From Krasilnikovozyma curviuscula (Eukaryota > Basidiomycota > Tremellomycetes > Cystofilobasidiales > Mrakiaceae), in assembly GCA_014825775.1 (NCBI GenBank), contig MVAQ01000019.1, forward strand, positions 1-64,000: a stretch of DNA of 64,000 bases, in the 5' to 3' direction. The position numbers were made by a program, and so were the translations under genes. Below are positions 46,491 through 58,300 of this stretch, one piece after another. A model generated the notes under the pieces. The model ran no database searches. It saw nothing but the letters and a program-made list of their open reading frames with translations, and had not been told where the DNA came from. How positions within the stretch are numbered: position 1 is the stretch's first letter; every line of letters starts with the position of its first letter.

Positions 46491-47080
46491 CGCACCTCGT
46501 CCAGCCAGAAAAACGAAGGTGAAAAGGGGAGGTGCAAGTGAGTGGCTGTCGAAGGTTGGATTTCCAGGCTAGAGCGTCATCGCCGCAAATCAATTCACAT
46601 ATCTATTTTGATCGTCAAGAAGGACTACTTGTACTACTGGAACTATTCCTCAGAGACAAGAGAAGAACTTTCTCGTTAGAGTTTGAATTCCTCGAGCACT
46701 TATTTTGAGACTGGGAAAATAAAAGAGAAAAAGTGCGCGAAAAAAGGAGGTAAACAACGCCGAAAGAAGAATGAAAAATGTTCGATTTCACTGGCATCTT
46801 TCCTATCCAATCAGTCTGATTCCAATTGCAAGGGGGGGAAGACGCTATGAAGTGAGCCTTCTTTTTTCGAAACTGAAATAAGCAGGAACTTGCTTCACCG
46901 CTCTCCTTTTGGTACAAGATGAACAAATTTCTCAATATTATCGCCAGCGATTGTTGTTTACAGGCCAGAAGACTGAGAAGAAAGAAGCTGTTGTTGTTCA
47001 AATGTCCAACTGTAAATTCATTATGGTGCAAAAGTCAGCCGAAAGCCACAAACAATAAAATGAGGGGAACGCGCTCACAT
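46491..47080 (-). other. intergenic between small secreted protein and Ser/Pro-rich gene
   Basis: 590 bases, tandem minus orientation. Includes an AAAAAAGGAGG stretch and AT-rich 3' UTR of the secreted protein gene. Open frame 46615-47031 (minus) reads as low-information sequence and was not called. Confidence 0.45.
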
Positions 47081-47586
47081 TCAGACAGAGCCAGCGAGCT
47101 CATTTAAAATGGCAGCGTCTCTCTCAGAGAAAGGAACCATGTTTACTCCATCTGATCTCCAAGCGAGCTTCTGGTAAGGAACATCTCTCTTCTCGAGCGC
47201 CGTCTCCTTCTCCGTTGCACGGACTTCCTTCTTGATCTCAAAGACTCTTTTTCCGTTGCTGAAGGGAACGGGGTCACCACCTGCGGGAGCCATGACGGGT
47301 ATTGGGTCATCAATTTGAGGACTAGAAAGATGTAGGGTGTGAGAGGTGGCGAGAGAGACGTGGTCGAATAGATAGTATCACATACGCGCGAACATTCAAT
47401 TCGCTGATTTCCTTCATGGCACCTCGTTGAGCGATCTGCGAGAAAGCCACCAAGTCAAGATCAGTTCCACATCTCGATCCACTGCAGATATGGTAATACA
47501 GATCTCACCTCGGCTGTGGGATGCGCGGCGGCGACTCTGCTCAACAACAATGTGAGGGCCAGGATTGGGAACGGAGTGTAATACAT
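47081..47586 (-). CDS. small secreted protein with a Kex2-like site
   Basis: Three exons (47509-47586, 47386-47435, 47081-47321) give 122 residues. The first 22 form a clear signal peptide (MYYTPFPILALTLLLSRVAA, then AHP) with likely cleavage after Ala. No cysteines in the mature part, no known domain. Two Lys-Arg sites stand out: NGKR and ALEKR, the second followed by DVPYQKLAWRSDG. Glu-Lys-Arg is a favoured Kex2 site as in mating-factor precursors. The protein could be a secreted peptide precursor, a cell-surface signal or an effector-like protein; nothing decides. A TATA-like box lies about 250 bases upstream (47839-47845). It is divergent from a CmcJ/AsaB-type oxygenase. Confidence 0.75.
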
Positions 47587-48512
47587 GGCGCCGGTTAAAA
47601 AGAGGATGAGAGTGGAGCTTGGTGTCGGTTATAAAAAGATTGAGATGCTGAAAACGTTGGTGATGGAGAGACTGTCGGCCGGCGACGAAGGAGGGGAAAG
47701 CTGTGTAGATGAGATGGACATGTCAGTGCTGAGGCTCTCACAAAGCCAGATGGGGTGCTGCATACTTCAAGAAAAGAAAGAATGAGAGGAAGTGGTTGTT
47801 AGAGATGAATGGACAAAACCTTGGTCTTCATCTGTTGTCTTTATACGTCTGAGCTGACGAGGTCGAGGAGAACCCAGGGGAATAAAGTCTGCGTCCGAAG
47901 CGTTTCAAAAATGGGAGACCGCTGCTGGTGCTGTTGGTTTTGCTGCTGTTTTAACAAGAGGTCAAGTTTGAGTGTGCTCTGACTAAAGTCTTACCGTATG
48001 ACCTTTAAATATAGCTTCAAAGAATAAAAGTGGTAATCGTGGGTGCTGAGAGATCGAACTGATGCGCTGAGACTGGGGCGGGAATCACCCCCTAGCATAG
48101 CCAGTGGCCATGAAACCACAAAGAATCAAAGTACTTATAAACGAACAAAGATGTTTGAAACATCGATGGTGGAGGCATCATCAGCGCATTGTAGGTACTC
48201 ACTCCAAATGGATACCCTGCCCAGTTGTCAGCTTAGAAAACCAACTCAAGAAAAATGAAACACTGTAAGATCAAGAGCAGAAGGACAGCTGGTAATGGTC
48301 TCCGTGCGAGTAAATCGGAAACGAGTCGGAGGAGAAGCATCATTCCCAGCCGCTTGACTTTGCTGAAACACGCGTGGGTCGAGCGGATACTCAACAACTA
48401 TCACAGGTTCTTACAGAACGACAAACTATACTGCAGCTCAGGTTGAGGCTTCTACAGAATCAGTCCCAGTTTTGCCAGCCATTTTCTATCCGACTTTTGC
48501 GTCGTTTTACTA
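47587..48512. promoter_or_regulatory. divergent region between secreted-protein and oxygenase genes
   Basis: 926 bases between two starts pointing apart. TATAAAG on the minus strand at 47839-47845. Open frames (47585-47785, 48043-48258, 48255-48446, all plus) look like chance and lack homology. A tRNA-like T-loop near 48050 did not fold (see rejected). Confidence 0.45.
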
Positions 48513-49646
48513 ATGACTGAAGTCCTCTACGCCCAGCTGAACCATGTCGTACCCGAGCAAGGCTACCCTGGGTCCTTCCTACACACCTTCGTGACCGTCA
48601 ACGCAACTGGGAAACACCTCACCGTCGGGCCTAGCTCTGTGCCCATTCACAACTTGAGACAGCGGCTCGCCAAGGGGGACCGCCCTCAGCTGGACGTCGA
48701 AGGGTTCGCGATGGAAGAACACACCGCTGACAAGTTGGGAGCAGGAGAAGGTTGGAAGGAGAGATACATGAACGACATGGAAAGGGTGAGTAAATGGCTA
48801 GACACTTGAACGGGAGTCTCTCCCTAATCGCCTCAGTTTTCCTTAGTGGCTCAAAGATTACCTCAAAGCGACAAAAGTCGTCGTACACGACTGCTCTGTT
48901 AGAAGAAGAATGTGAGCAGTTCCTAGGGCTATTGATAGCTTTTTGGCGCTGCCAACGCTACCAAAACCTGATCAGAGCGTTTTGTTCCTCTTCAGCCCAA
49001 ATGATTCACCAGACTACCCACAGCAGCACGACGAAGAGAAGCTTCAGCCTGCTCTGGTGTGCCACGTTGATCAAGCCCAAGAGGCTTCCCTTCTCAAGTA
49101 AGACCAAGTGCGCGGTTGTACTACTTGCGACGAAAAGCACTAAAACAACAATCTCCACTCACAGATGTTCGACCTCGCTTGGTCTCACACCAGAAGAAGT
49201 GAAGGAGAAAGGAATAAGAGTTGCAATCATCAACGTCTGGCGCCCTCTGAGCGGCCCTGTGATGGACTGTCCTTTGGCGGTCTGCGACGCGAGAGGTCTG
49301 CGTGAACACGACTGCACCATCACTAACGACATCTATGGAGATGGAACATTCATAGCTCGAGTACCCGGTATGTGCTTCGTTGTTGTTTATGTCAACCTGT
49401 CGCCTTACTTTATGTGGTGGCTCACATACGATGTTTGTACCCTTCTGCCTGTCAGAACGACACAATTGGTCGTACATTCACAATCAGATGCCCAACGAAC
49501 TCCTCATCTTCCGATGTTATGATTCCACAAGAGGAGTAAACGATGGTGGATGCACGCCTCATTCCGCTTTCATGGATGAGAGCAGAAATGGCCCTGACAT
49601 CCCAAAGCGCGAGTCAGTCGAGCTGAGGTGCAGTGTGCTCTACTAG
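48513..49646 (+). CDS. CmcJ/NvfI/AsaB-like putative oxygenase/hydroxylase
   Basis: Five exons (48513-48785, 48847-48911, 48996-49097, 49165-49367, 49456-49646) give 277 residues, the family size. Seen in order: a start block around NHVVPEQGYPGSF, VEGFAMEEHT, KDYLKATKVVVHDCSVRRR, ALVCHVDQAQEASLLK, RVAIINVWRPLSGPVMDCPL, AVCDARGLREHDC, HNWSYIHNQMPNELLIFRCY, DSTRGVNDGGCTPHSAF and PKRESVELRCSVLY. The VHxD, NVWRP, PLAxCD, DS and HSAFxD...RESxExR motifs define this fungal family, named after 7alpha-cephem-methoxylase CmcJ and AsaB of aspergillic acid biosynthesis. Members are found in secondary metabolite clusters and are thought to be iron-dependent oxygenases; the H-x-D and later H are candidate metal ligands. 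Substrate unknown. Divergent partner: the small secreted protein. Confidence 0.88.
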
Positions 49647-50106
49647 GAGAATTGATCCTCGCTCTGTAACAGTATCATCGGTTGTACATAAAAAATTCGC
49701 TAATAGAATTAATAGAGTGAGTGTCTACTGCTACAGATTACCCAAGAAAAGCACACGCGCACAAAAAGCTGATACACGCAAAGAAGCAAAAGAAATTGAA
49801 CTGAGGGGAGAAATCGTAAAGGTCGTATCTATTTACAGAAATAAGGGCATCACAATCTTGGTAATGGAAGAATGTCTCGAATCGATGCAACAGCGAGGCA
49901 GAACAGAGCCAACAAAGCCGTTCGCACTGAGAAGTTACCCTTCTGAAAAAAAAGCCTACGTATACGAAGCACCAGCATCAGCATCAAGCTGCAGAACCAC
50001 GTCTGTTGGATGCATCAGTGGGAAACTCTCTGGTCATCGCAGCGCCTAAGACAGTGAAAAAAACTTGCAAATCAGTCAGGCTGCACGTTAGAACATAGCG
50101 GCGAGA
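49647..50106. other. convergent 3' intergenic region
   Basis: 460 bases between the oxygenase stop and the stop of the next minus-strand gene. A long open frame (49633-50049, plus) overlaps but shows no recognisable protein; AT-rich 3' UTR is the simpler view. Confidence 0.4.
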
Positions 50107-51072
50107 TTACGAACCGAAACTGAACACTCTCCTCATCCCCCACGAGACCCAGCCGTTCTCCTCATCAATCGTCTCCGTCGCGTTAACCTCTGGCATCCCC
50201 AGGCCGAGCCCAACGACCTTCTTCTGGTCACCACTCGTTTTTCTGCGTATTTTCTCTGCCGATCCACAGGCACTCAATGAGATCTCCTTCGACCCGGTGA
50301 GTGTACGGCTCATTGGACCATGAGAAGGTGCTCCGCTTGGTGTGAAGGCGGGTGAGAAGAGAATTTGGTGGTCCTCAGTTGCGGATGATGGTGTTTGGGG
50401 TGGAGTGAAGAACAGAGTGTTCAGGAACAAGGACGATAGGTTCTCTTTCAGTCGGGCTGCAGTTGTTGTTGTTATGGATATGTCGGAAGAGTTTGTATTG
50501 TCAGTCTGGACTGGTGTTCCATTGAGAGAGGGGATTGGGAAAAGCGTCTCGAGCAGGTGAGATGACTCGCGTGATGGGATGGGACGTGATGGATATGGAG
50601 GTGAGGTGTCGTCGCTTTCCCCATTGCTATCTGTAGACCCTGTAGAATTGTTGAAGTATGAGGAGTTGGTGGATGTCGAGGAAGTTGGAGAAGCGAAGTA
50701 GCCTACTGCGGCTTTGTTGTTGTTGTTAGCGACAGCGCTGTCGATGATCTCCAACTTCTTCGTTGTAGGTATTTTTACTTCAAACAGCAAGCCACCTTCA
50801 TCTTCTCCAAACTCATCACCATTATCCTCAGTGTCTGAGCCATCGGTTCCTTCAGACCAATAGTTCTCCTCGTGCTGGATGAAGTTAAAGTCGGGTTTTC
50901 CTTCATCCTGAGAGCTGAACTTCCCGAACTTGTGAAAAGCAGTATCTTCCTGAGATACTACCTTTGGTGGGCCTGGGAAGCTATGGCGCGTTGAAAGGAA
51001 AGGCGACAGTGGTGTCCTCTTCAGTGATGTCGAGCTGCGATTTTTCCTTGACGAGAGGTTGGTCGATGACAT
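50107..51072 (-). CDS. acidic Ser/Thr-rich protein of unknown function
   Basis: Single-exon frame of 321 residues, unusual among these intron-rich neighbours. No domain recognised. Order: basic Ser-rich N-terminus (SSRKNRSSTSLKRTPLSPFL), a conserved-looking core FHKFGKFSSQDEGKPDFNFI, an acidic run DGSDTEDNGDEFGEDEGG, a motif LLFEVKIPTTKKLEIID, Ser/Asn/Thr-rich disorder, TPPQTPSS, and a C-terminus ending WVSWGMRRVFSFGS. The start at 51072 gives MSSTNLSSRK; an upstream ATG at 51168 would add a hydrophobic stretch (LLLSFYLFVYFSL) that may be leader sequence or, if used, a signal anchor. Confidence 0.65.
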   Translation of the reverse strand: MSSTNLSSRKNRSSTSLKRTPLSPFLSTRHSFPGPPKVVSQEDTAFHKFGKFSSQDEGKPDFNFIQHEENYWSEGTDGSDTEDNGDEFGEDEGGLLFEVKIPTTKKLEIIDSAVANNNNKAAVGYFASPTSSTSTNSSYFNNSTGSTDSNGESDDTSPPYPSRPIPSRESSHLLETLFPIPSLNGTPVQTDNTNSSDISITTTTAARLKENLSSLFLNTLFFTPPQTPSSATEDHQILFSPAFTPSGAPSHGPMSRTLTGSKEISLSACGSAEKIRRKTSGDQKKVVGLGLGMPEVNATETIDEENGWVSWGMRRVFSFGS

Positions 51073-52117
51073 GATGAATGCACTTTCTGACAGTGAAAAA
51101 TAAACAAATAAGTAAAATGAAAGTAACAAGGGAAGGTGTTTTGCAAGGAAGGATGTCGCCTGAAACACGGCAGAAAGAATAGCAAGACATTTGTTCGAGG
51201 TTGCGCGACAAGGTGGCGGTTAGGACGACACCCCAACAGTATCGTCGAAGCCATTTATATCGATCTGTTCATTCACGCAAGAGCACAGGAGAAATTTCTG
51301 CTAGTAATCCCAGTCGATGAACATGTCAAAGTGACCGGCTCGTACGATCTGCCCCAACAGTATTTGCAGCAAATAACGCAGGGAATCTGCTCATCTTTCC
51401 CTTCATCCCTGAAGCTCAACTAGACGAGAGAGAGAGGATGAAAGAAAGAAAGAAGAGAGCGACACACCTGTGTATGGAAGGTGAGAATCTATGATTGTGG
51501 GTGTCCTGCTGATCGACGAGAGGGCACCAGGAAGAAACGCGGGGTAAGTTTACCAATTCACCTATTCTTTTTCGGGAACCCAGGTTAGGAAGATAACGGA
51601 CCAGACTTATGAGAGAACTTGAGCCAGCAAGATATCTTGGGAAGAGGAAATTGAGGTTGGTGTTCGTTGTAACTTATTTCTGCCTACCGAAGTCGTCGAC
51701 GTCGTCGTCGATCGGACGCACCCCAACGAGTCAGTCGTGCGTTGAATGCTTGACTTACTAGGGACTCACCAGCGTTACTGAGTCTGGTAAGGTCTATATA
51801 CAAGGTACAGTGTTGATGGATGTTTCTTAGAAGGAAGACAAGTCAAGAAATTACGATTCTTGTGGGGGAACAAACGCTGTGGCGTTATTCCCCAGCGAAA
51901 GCTCAACCGAGCGTTACAGACCTGTTTGGTTTATTTTTTTTCGTCTTGCTCGGGTCTCTGCAAGAACTTAAGACCTTGATAGTGTGAAGATTATGCACGT
52001 AGGTTACAAGCTCCTTCAATCGTCTGCCCGTACTTGATGATGCGGCGCCGAAGGACTAATTACCTTGCTTCGTCTATCAATACAGGTCAAACGTAAGTAA
52101 AGAGGCATCAAGCTGGT
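51073..52117 (-). other. intergenic, no gene recognised (1.05 kb)
   Basis: Upstream of the acidic Ser-rich gene and downstream of the kinase. Contains a purine run GAAAGAAAGAAAGAAG near 51440 and a GTCGTCGACGTCGTCGTCG stretch near 51690-51710. Both look like leader or promoter sequence. No coding frame over 100 codons with sense. Confidence 0.45.
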
Positions 52118-53882
52118 TCAAAGAGATGACAATACTGACTTTTCTCCTGCAGCCAAGCTTGGGAAAGAGCCAAATAGATCTGGATGCTTGGGCAATGGTG
52201 ACTCGCTGAATCGATCAACAGAAACACAATGTCACTATTGTCAATTTTATTCGGACAACAAACAGAGACTTACGAGAAGTAAGGATGCTTGAGAGCCTCC
52301 TCAGAAGTAATTCGGCGATCAGGGTCGTATGCCAGCAGAGACGACAACAGGTTCAGTCCAGAGTCCGTCAAGTATTTGAACTTTTGTCGTAGCGTCGAAT
52401 ACCTGCATTAAGAACATCAAAAAGTACGTCAGACAGTACATCTTCAATGACTGGGCATCGAAATCTGAAAGGACGAACGGCTGGAAAGAACTCGTGCCGA
52501 CTGTCTTTGCGCCAGGTAAACTCCTCCATCCTCTCCAGTTGTCGTCCGACGGTGCTCCAAGTAGCTTGAATATTTGCCCAATCTGATCTAGTTCTCCTCT
52601 TCCTTGGAAGAGTGGCTCCCTCAGCATCAACTCCGCAAAAATGCATCCGCAGGACCACAGGTCTATTGGTGTCGAGTACGTCGGAGCCGACAGCAAGAGT
52701 TCTGGAGATCTGTAAGCCAAGGTCACACCAAAAGATGTGAGAGTTAGGATGAGATGATAGGAGATGAACAGGACGCTCTTACCTGTACCAAAGAGTTACC
52801 ACCAAGCCTGTCATCCCGCCTTCAACAATAGGGTCCCCAAACCTCCTCGCCAGTCCAAAATCTGCAACTTTAATTCTCCCTCGATTATTCAGCAGTAGAT
52901 TCGACGTTTTCAAGTCTCGGTGCAAGATCCAATTTGAGTGCATGAATGATATTGCTGAGAGGAGTTGGGACGTAAGTGTTTTGATTTCGGAAGCTAAGAA
53001 GGGAACCGGCATGAGAGTGAGGAGAGTCTTGAGGTCATGCTCTATGAAATCCATGACGATGTATATCCTTCATACATGCGAGATGACCTGTCGGATCAGA
53101 AACTTGATGCGACGAGGAGGAACGAACTATCGGAACACTCACTGAGTCAATGTATCTCCAACGACAACTTCTCTTATTCCAACAACATTCTCATGCCTAC
53201 AGTTCATCAACGCCATTACCTCTCTTAAGCTCGTGATTGGGAACCCATTCTTTTCCTCATCCAACTTCAACTTTTTAAGCGCAACAATCTCGCCCGTCTG
53301 TTTCTCCCTTGCTCTGAAGACAACACCGTAGGATCCTTCTTCGATATGGTTCAATCTCTCGTAAGAAGAGACGGACCGACAGGCCTGGAGTGGGGGATGA
53401 GCTGACCGAAGTGGTACGAAACGGGATCGAGTTGGTAATGGCCGAGCTGGTTTGGGGGATGAAGCGGCTGCTGGAACGGGGGTCGATGTCCGTGATATAT
53501 CTGGAGTCGATACGTGTGATTGACTGAAATTTAGGGAGGCGTTGTTGGGTGTAGGGTGAGGTGACAGAGCGTAATGCCGAGGAGTGCTCCCCCCAAGCTG
53601 CTGAGCTGACACCGGAGAACCTAAACCTCCATCTACTGCCAAGCCATTACTGTGTATTGATCCGTTGTCTGCAGTATCCAGCGTCCTCGTCCTTTCCTTA
53701 GCTTCCTTCGGTCGTTTCTTGGGTTTGATCAAGGGGAGTTTTGAGGACGAAGCTTTGGAGGAGCTGGCTACAGCTGTTTTGGCCAGGAGATCTTCCTTCT
53801 CGGCTTCTATTGACCACTTGGACTTCTTTCTAGGTGGAGAAGATAGTGATCCAGAAGCTGCAGGTTGAGAATTGTCGGCCAT
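52118..53882 (-). CDS. cyclin-dependent kinase, CDK11 (PITSLRE) type
   Basis: Ser/Thr kinase of the CDK11/CDK10 branch, linked to transcription and splicing. N-terminal 180 residues are Ser/Pro/Lys-rich. Kinase core: [18 protein letters not shown] (Gly loop), IVALKKLKL (ATP Lys), PITSLRE (about 215-221, cyclin-binding helix), [32 protein letters not shown] (catalytic loop), [14 protein letters not shown] (DFG), [17 protein letters not shown] (activation loop), [20 protein letters not shown], and the C-terminal [20 protein letters not shown] then [16 protein letters not shown]. Exon 1 is 53143-53882; one intron ends in AAG. Odd: the T-loop reads M-T-G where CDK10/11 have T-P. Stop placed at 52118-52120 after the last exon; a further 3' splice cannot be excluded. 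Much shorter N-terminus than animal CDK11. Confidence 0.93.
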
Positions 53883-55382
53883 TTCAAACAGCTAGAAACG
53901 AAAAAAACAGGTCAGAACTAAGCTCGAGGAATGATGAGTGGATTCAGTTCCCATTGAGCCACCCACTGCCAACTGTTCTGCTCTTCCTTCAATCCCAGAA
54001 TTTTCCTCCGGCCCTATCTGCGTGTTTCGAGACTGTTGTTGTTCGCTGGACACCTTGAGCGCTCAATTGGTTTAATAATTTGAAGAATGCTTTAAATTCG
54101 TTTCCTTATAACTGACGATGATGACTTCAAATAGTGCATTCTGTGGGTAGCAATTGGCTTGACTGGTAAAAACTCAAAATACGAGGCTCATTACAAAATC
54201 AGCGCAATGACACCCTCCAGGCTCTGTAACCATAGTAGCCAAACCGTTTGAGGTATGCTTCGACCTTCCGACACTCATTTTTCTATCCTCCAATCACTTA
54301 CTAAGTCATCGTGACTCAATACAGAGCGAACAGAGCCCAATCCAGGCCTTTCAGTGCAACTATCACTAGGTCATTTCACTTCTGTGACCTATTCGGTAGA
54401 AAAACTCTCCAGGACACCCAGCCGCTTGATACTGGGTGTTTCTTCTTTTCGTCCCCTGTTCAAAGTAGAAAGACTTGTAGAACGTTTCATAAACATGCGA
54501 ATGGGCGGCCGACGAGAAGTGATGGACATCGGAGACATCGCCTCCTGCATCAACAAGTCCACCATACTAAGGAGTGAAACTTCTTGGTAGCTTCTTGGTA
54601 GAGAGGTGTTTCCGCAGCCAGAAGAGGAAGCAGCCAAGATGAAGGATCCGGAACGATCAAGCAGCTGCGACCCTTAGACTGCAGACCTTCGCTCCGTTCT
54701 TACCTAGCTTACACTTCTCGGCGAGAGATGGACATCCGTTACCAAGGTGAGAGCCAAAATTTCTCACTCAAGCTCCAAATACTGTCCTTTCCGAGAAATA
54801 GGTAATACATTACTGATCTCACGTAAATCGTCCTGTCACCTCCCTTCAGCTCATATCAGAGAAGCTGCTGCTATCACACTGGTCAAACGAGCATATGTCC
54901 CCTGTATCCCTGGGATCATCGTTGCTAATTTAGAGGACGGGGATTATCACGCGATGGCTCTAGCTTGACGATTTCAGGCATGGCAAGAAACTGATCTTTC
55001 GCAGTATCGAGGATATACATTGAGTTGTTGTTGAAGACTCTAGAGACCCTAGGGAGTGGAACATTGTTGAGGACTTGACAATGGCCATACGGTGAGGCAT
55101 TCCAGAAAACCAACTTATGAAGCCGAAACAAGCATACTTTGAGGCCAAGCTGCCTGTCAACAGTCGTCCCCGTTTTCTCAACGCAGAGCGCCGGATCCGA
55201 CCTATTTTGTGAGGTACTTGCGCATCGTAGCACTCGCAAAAGCAACGAAGAATTGGGTAGAGAATAACGAGAACCAGCTCGAAGCACTCATAAAAATAAA
55301 AATAGAAATAAAGGCAACGACAAGTTCAGACAGCTGGCACACTCGGTTCTTACGAGTCGGTGCTAGACTCCGAAGTAGAATT
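53883..55382 (-). other. intergenic, no gene recognised (1.5 kb)
   Basis: Largest gene-free stretch. Upstream of the kinase and downstream of the oligopeptide transporter. Open frames 54311-54577 (plus), 54389-54637 (minus) and 54925-55287 (minus) show no recognisable family or splice pattern. An imperfect tandem CTTCTTGGTAG repeats near 54580-54602. An A-rich patch lies near 55290-55315. Confidence 0.45.
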
Positions 55383-58300
55383 TCAGTTGAACTGCCCTGG
55401 TCGAGGACCAAAGGTTTCTCCTTCAACAAGGGGCAGAAGAACGCAGGTTCCAACACCATCGCAGCCTATTAACGCGCAATTCAAGTCAACAAGAGAGCTC
55501 AAAGACGAGGCCTGTGAAGGAGGTCCTCACCAGCGTAAGGGATCGTATTTCCAATCCAGTTTACTTCAATCCCGTTATTTTGAAGAGCAAAGAACATGAC
55601 CAAGCCGGCGATTGCGATGGCTGACGACAGAGACGCGGAGGTGATGTACTGTATGAGAAAGATCATGGTTAACTGTGACATTTTGTACTGCAGACAGGAA
55701 TTTATACTTTCGTTGTACTTCATGAACCATGCAGTGTGCTTTCTTCGGATGAAAACTTGGAAGATGAAACCGACGACAGTCGCTGGCCAGACAATCTGAA
55801 GCCCAAATGGGGCGAAGATCAAAGCACCTGACAACATTACTGTGCAAAGAGACGAATGAGATATAAGCGATTATAAAGAGTATATATATAGATGAAAGAC
55901 GAAAGAGAAGGCTTTACCTGGGACGTGGACTCTGGAGATGATACTCTTTGGCCATCTCCTCGCGGCAAAGTAGAAGGGAACTGGCAGCAAAGCACCAAAC
56001 AAGAATCCGTACATGAGTGGACTATAGACTTTACCGGGCCCAAACATCCTAGCAGGTCCCAGTGATCCCCAAAGGACAGATGCAGTGAAGAAAGTCGCGC
56101 CGCCCGGGCAAGTCATCTTGTTTGGCGCGTTAATAGTGCAGACTCCTTTAAGGCCGAGTTGGAACATCAGAGTTAGTTGAGCGACTAGAGTCGCGATAAG
56201 TGTACCCCATATTTGGGCGAGGAAGCAAAGTCGTTGGGGGACTTTGGTATAGTGAGCCAGCTGGGAAACAAACTGGGTCAATAAAATAGCAAGAACAGCT
56301 TGAAGACGAAGCTGGAATGGCTGCTTACCTTGAGATCCGATACAAACGACAAAGTATGAGCAAGCGTCACATATCCGTACGCTTTGAAGTAGTTCGTGGA
56401 GAGGGCGTTCCCTGGAAAGGCTGGGGGAGCAGACATGACTTAGTCATAGACAAGACAGGAAGAAGGTTTGACTCACCAAGTCCACCTATGAATTCGGCGA
56501 GAACGTTGAGGGTGATGCCGGTGTTGGTCACAGCCGCAATGATGCCCAATGGGATTACAAAGATGCCGGCGAGAAGCAGCCCAAATACGATGACAAAAGC
56601 TGAAAAACAATTTTCATATTCAACATCAGGTTAGCTCGGCGAGGCGCAGTCAGAGAATCTCGAGAATCTCACGAGTGGTTTTTGTGGGAAAAGCCAAAAG
56701 TCCGACAACACCAGCAACCATCGCAACGAGACCGACTGCAGCGTACCAGTAATGGGAGACATCTGGGTAAGCTGCCATCATCTTGACATGAGGGTCAACA
56801 AAGAGCGGGTCCTCAACTGAACAAATAAAGGAAGAATGCGTTGGAACGTGAGGTGGGTGACAGGAACAGGTAGAAACTGACTTGTCTTGGTTTTCTTGAA
56901 AACGTTCTTGAATGCACCAGCTAGCTCTTTTCTGTTGTTCAAGATGACATGGACTACTGTTGCCGAGTAAACCGCAAAAAAGAAGAAGTATAGTACTAAA
57001 TTCGAAGCTGAGAGGTATGGTGGTGAATACTGCTCAAAGGCAGCTTGATCCAAGATTCCCTCCGAGTTGACAATCAGTGAGACATTGTACTGATTTCCAC
57101 CTGAATCAAATACTAAATCCCGAATACTTGTCAGTTTGGAATACACTTCATCAAAGGATGGAAATGGAGACGTATTGCACTCACATCTGTTACTATTGAC
57201 GGGAAGATGGCCTGTAAAGAAAGCATTGCCATACCAAACACCGAAAATCACTGGGATAGCAAGAAGCGCACCAACAAGAACGTTCCAAGTGGTGGTGAAA
57301 GGGTTGATTAACGGATCACCTCCCAAAGTAAGGACGTTCCAGTCAAAGGTGGGCAATGGGTTGAGGCCGAGACCGGTGATACTTCCTGTGATAGATCCCA
57401 AGCTGACGTTGTTTGGGGAGATCCAGGTGAGCCAATTGAAGCTCGACAGTGCAGCGAACAGGTAGTTTGGCAGAAAGTAGTATAGAGCCATGCAACCAAA
57501 TGTGATGGTGAACCACTGCATTCTACTACACTTCCAACCTGGAACTGTAATGTCCTTGGAGTTATCAATGTGGAGCATCTTGTTCAAAGCGATGGTTGGA
57601 AAGCTGCCTGGCCACTGTGAGGATAACAGTCAGCAACATTGTTTCGGTGTCGACTTCGCCATGAATGTCTTACAAGAGCAACGGCAGGAAAGACCAAGAC
57701 AGATCTAACTAGTCCAGCAAGGGAGTATCCAAGTAATTGGGATGAGACTCCGACCAGGAGTTGGTAAGCCAAATTCTTCGCCCATGTTTGATTGAACCAG
57801 ATGTCGAGCGCTTGAACAAGCACGATGTTGCTAGTATATGGTGCTGAGATACCAACATTGATCATCAAAGTAATCTATGAAGGAGTCGAACCCATCAGAG
57901 TGGAGATGGTAGCAGAGCGCTTTGAATTACGTACCAGCATGTGTTCCTTCAAGTTAAACTTTCCAGGATTTAATGAGCAATGCCCATAGAGCGGAATCCA
58001 AAACTTGGTTGTGGGGAGCGCTTTCTCGAGGAGCTTTCCAGCTGGAAAGGCAACTGTAGCGGCTCCGATCAGCGAAATGGTGTTCTTAAACACAAGAGGT
58101 AGAGAAAGAAGAACTCACTGAGCTGTCCAACACCACTAGACAAACCAATAGCTGGATTTCTCAAAGAGAAGAACTGATTGATGAAGGCTATACAATGCTT
58201 TAGTCAGCGACAGCTCCATTCAAATAACGAGGAGGGCGTCAACTCACTGCCGACGACACAGAAGAGGGTACCAATTACCCAGGCTCTGAAAGTAGAGACA

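Noticed and set aside
47941..47960. TGCTGTTTT-type repeats and poly-purine runs as mobile element traces
   Set aside because: Too short and simple; no terminal repeats, target duplications or transposase-like frames anywhere in the window.
48030..48130. tRNA-like T-loop (TTCGATC on the minus strand)
   Set aside because: The flanking bases do not form a T stem and no acceptor stem or D arm pairs around it.
49633..50049. 138-codon plus-strand frame after the oxygenase
   Set aside because: Starts inside the oxygenase's last codons in another frame, has no recognisable motif, and fits a 3' UTR better.
53883..55287. Several 60-120 codon frames in the 1.5 kb gap (54311-54577, 54389-54637, 54925-55287)
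   Set aside because: Overlapping frames on both strands, composition unlike the neighbouring genes, no motif and no exon partner.
55499..55600. OPT protein ending at GNTIPYAGEDLLHRPRL
   Set aside because: A donor GTGAGG right after the Ala codon leads to an exon with the family-typical GCDGVGTC...EGETFGP ending, so the longer form is preferred.
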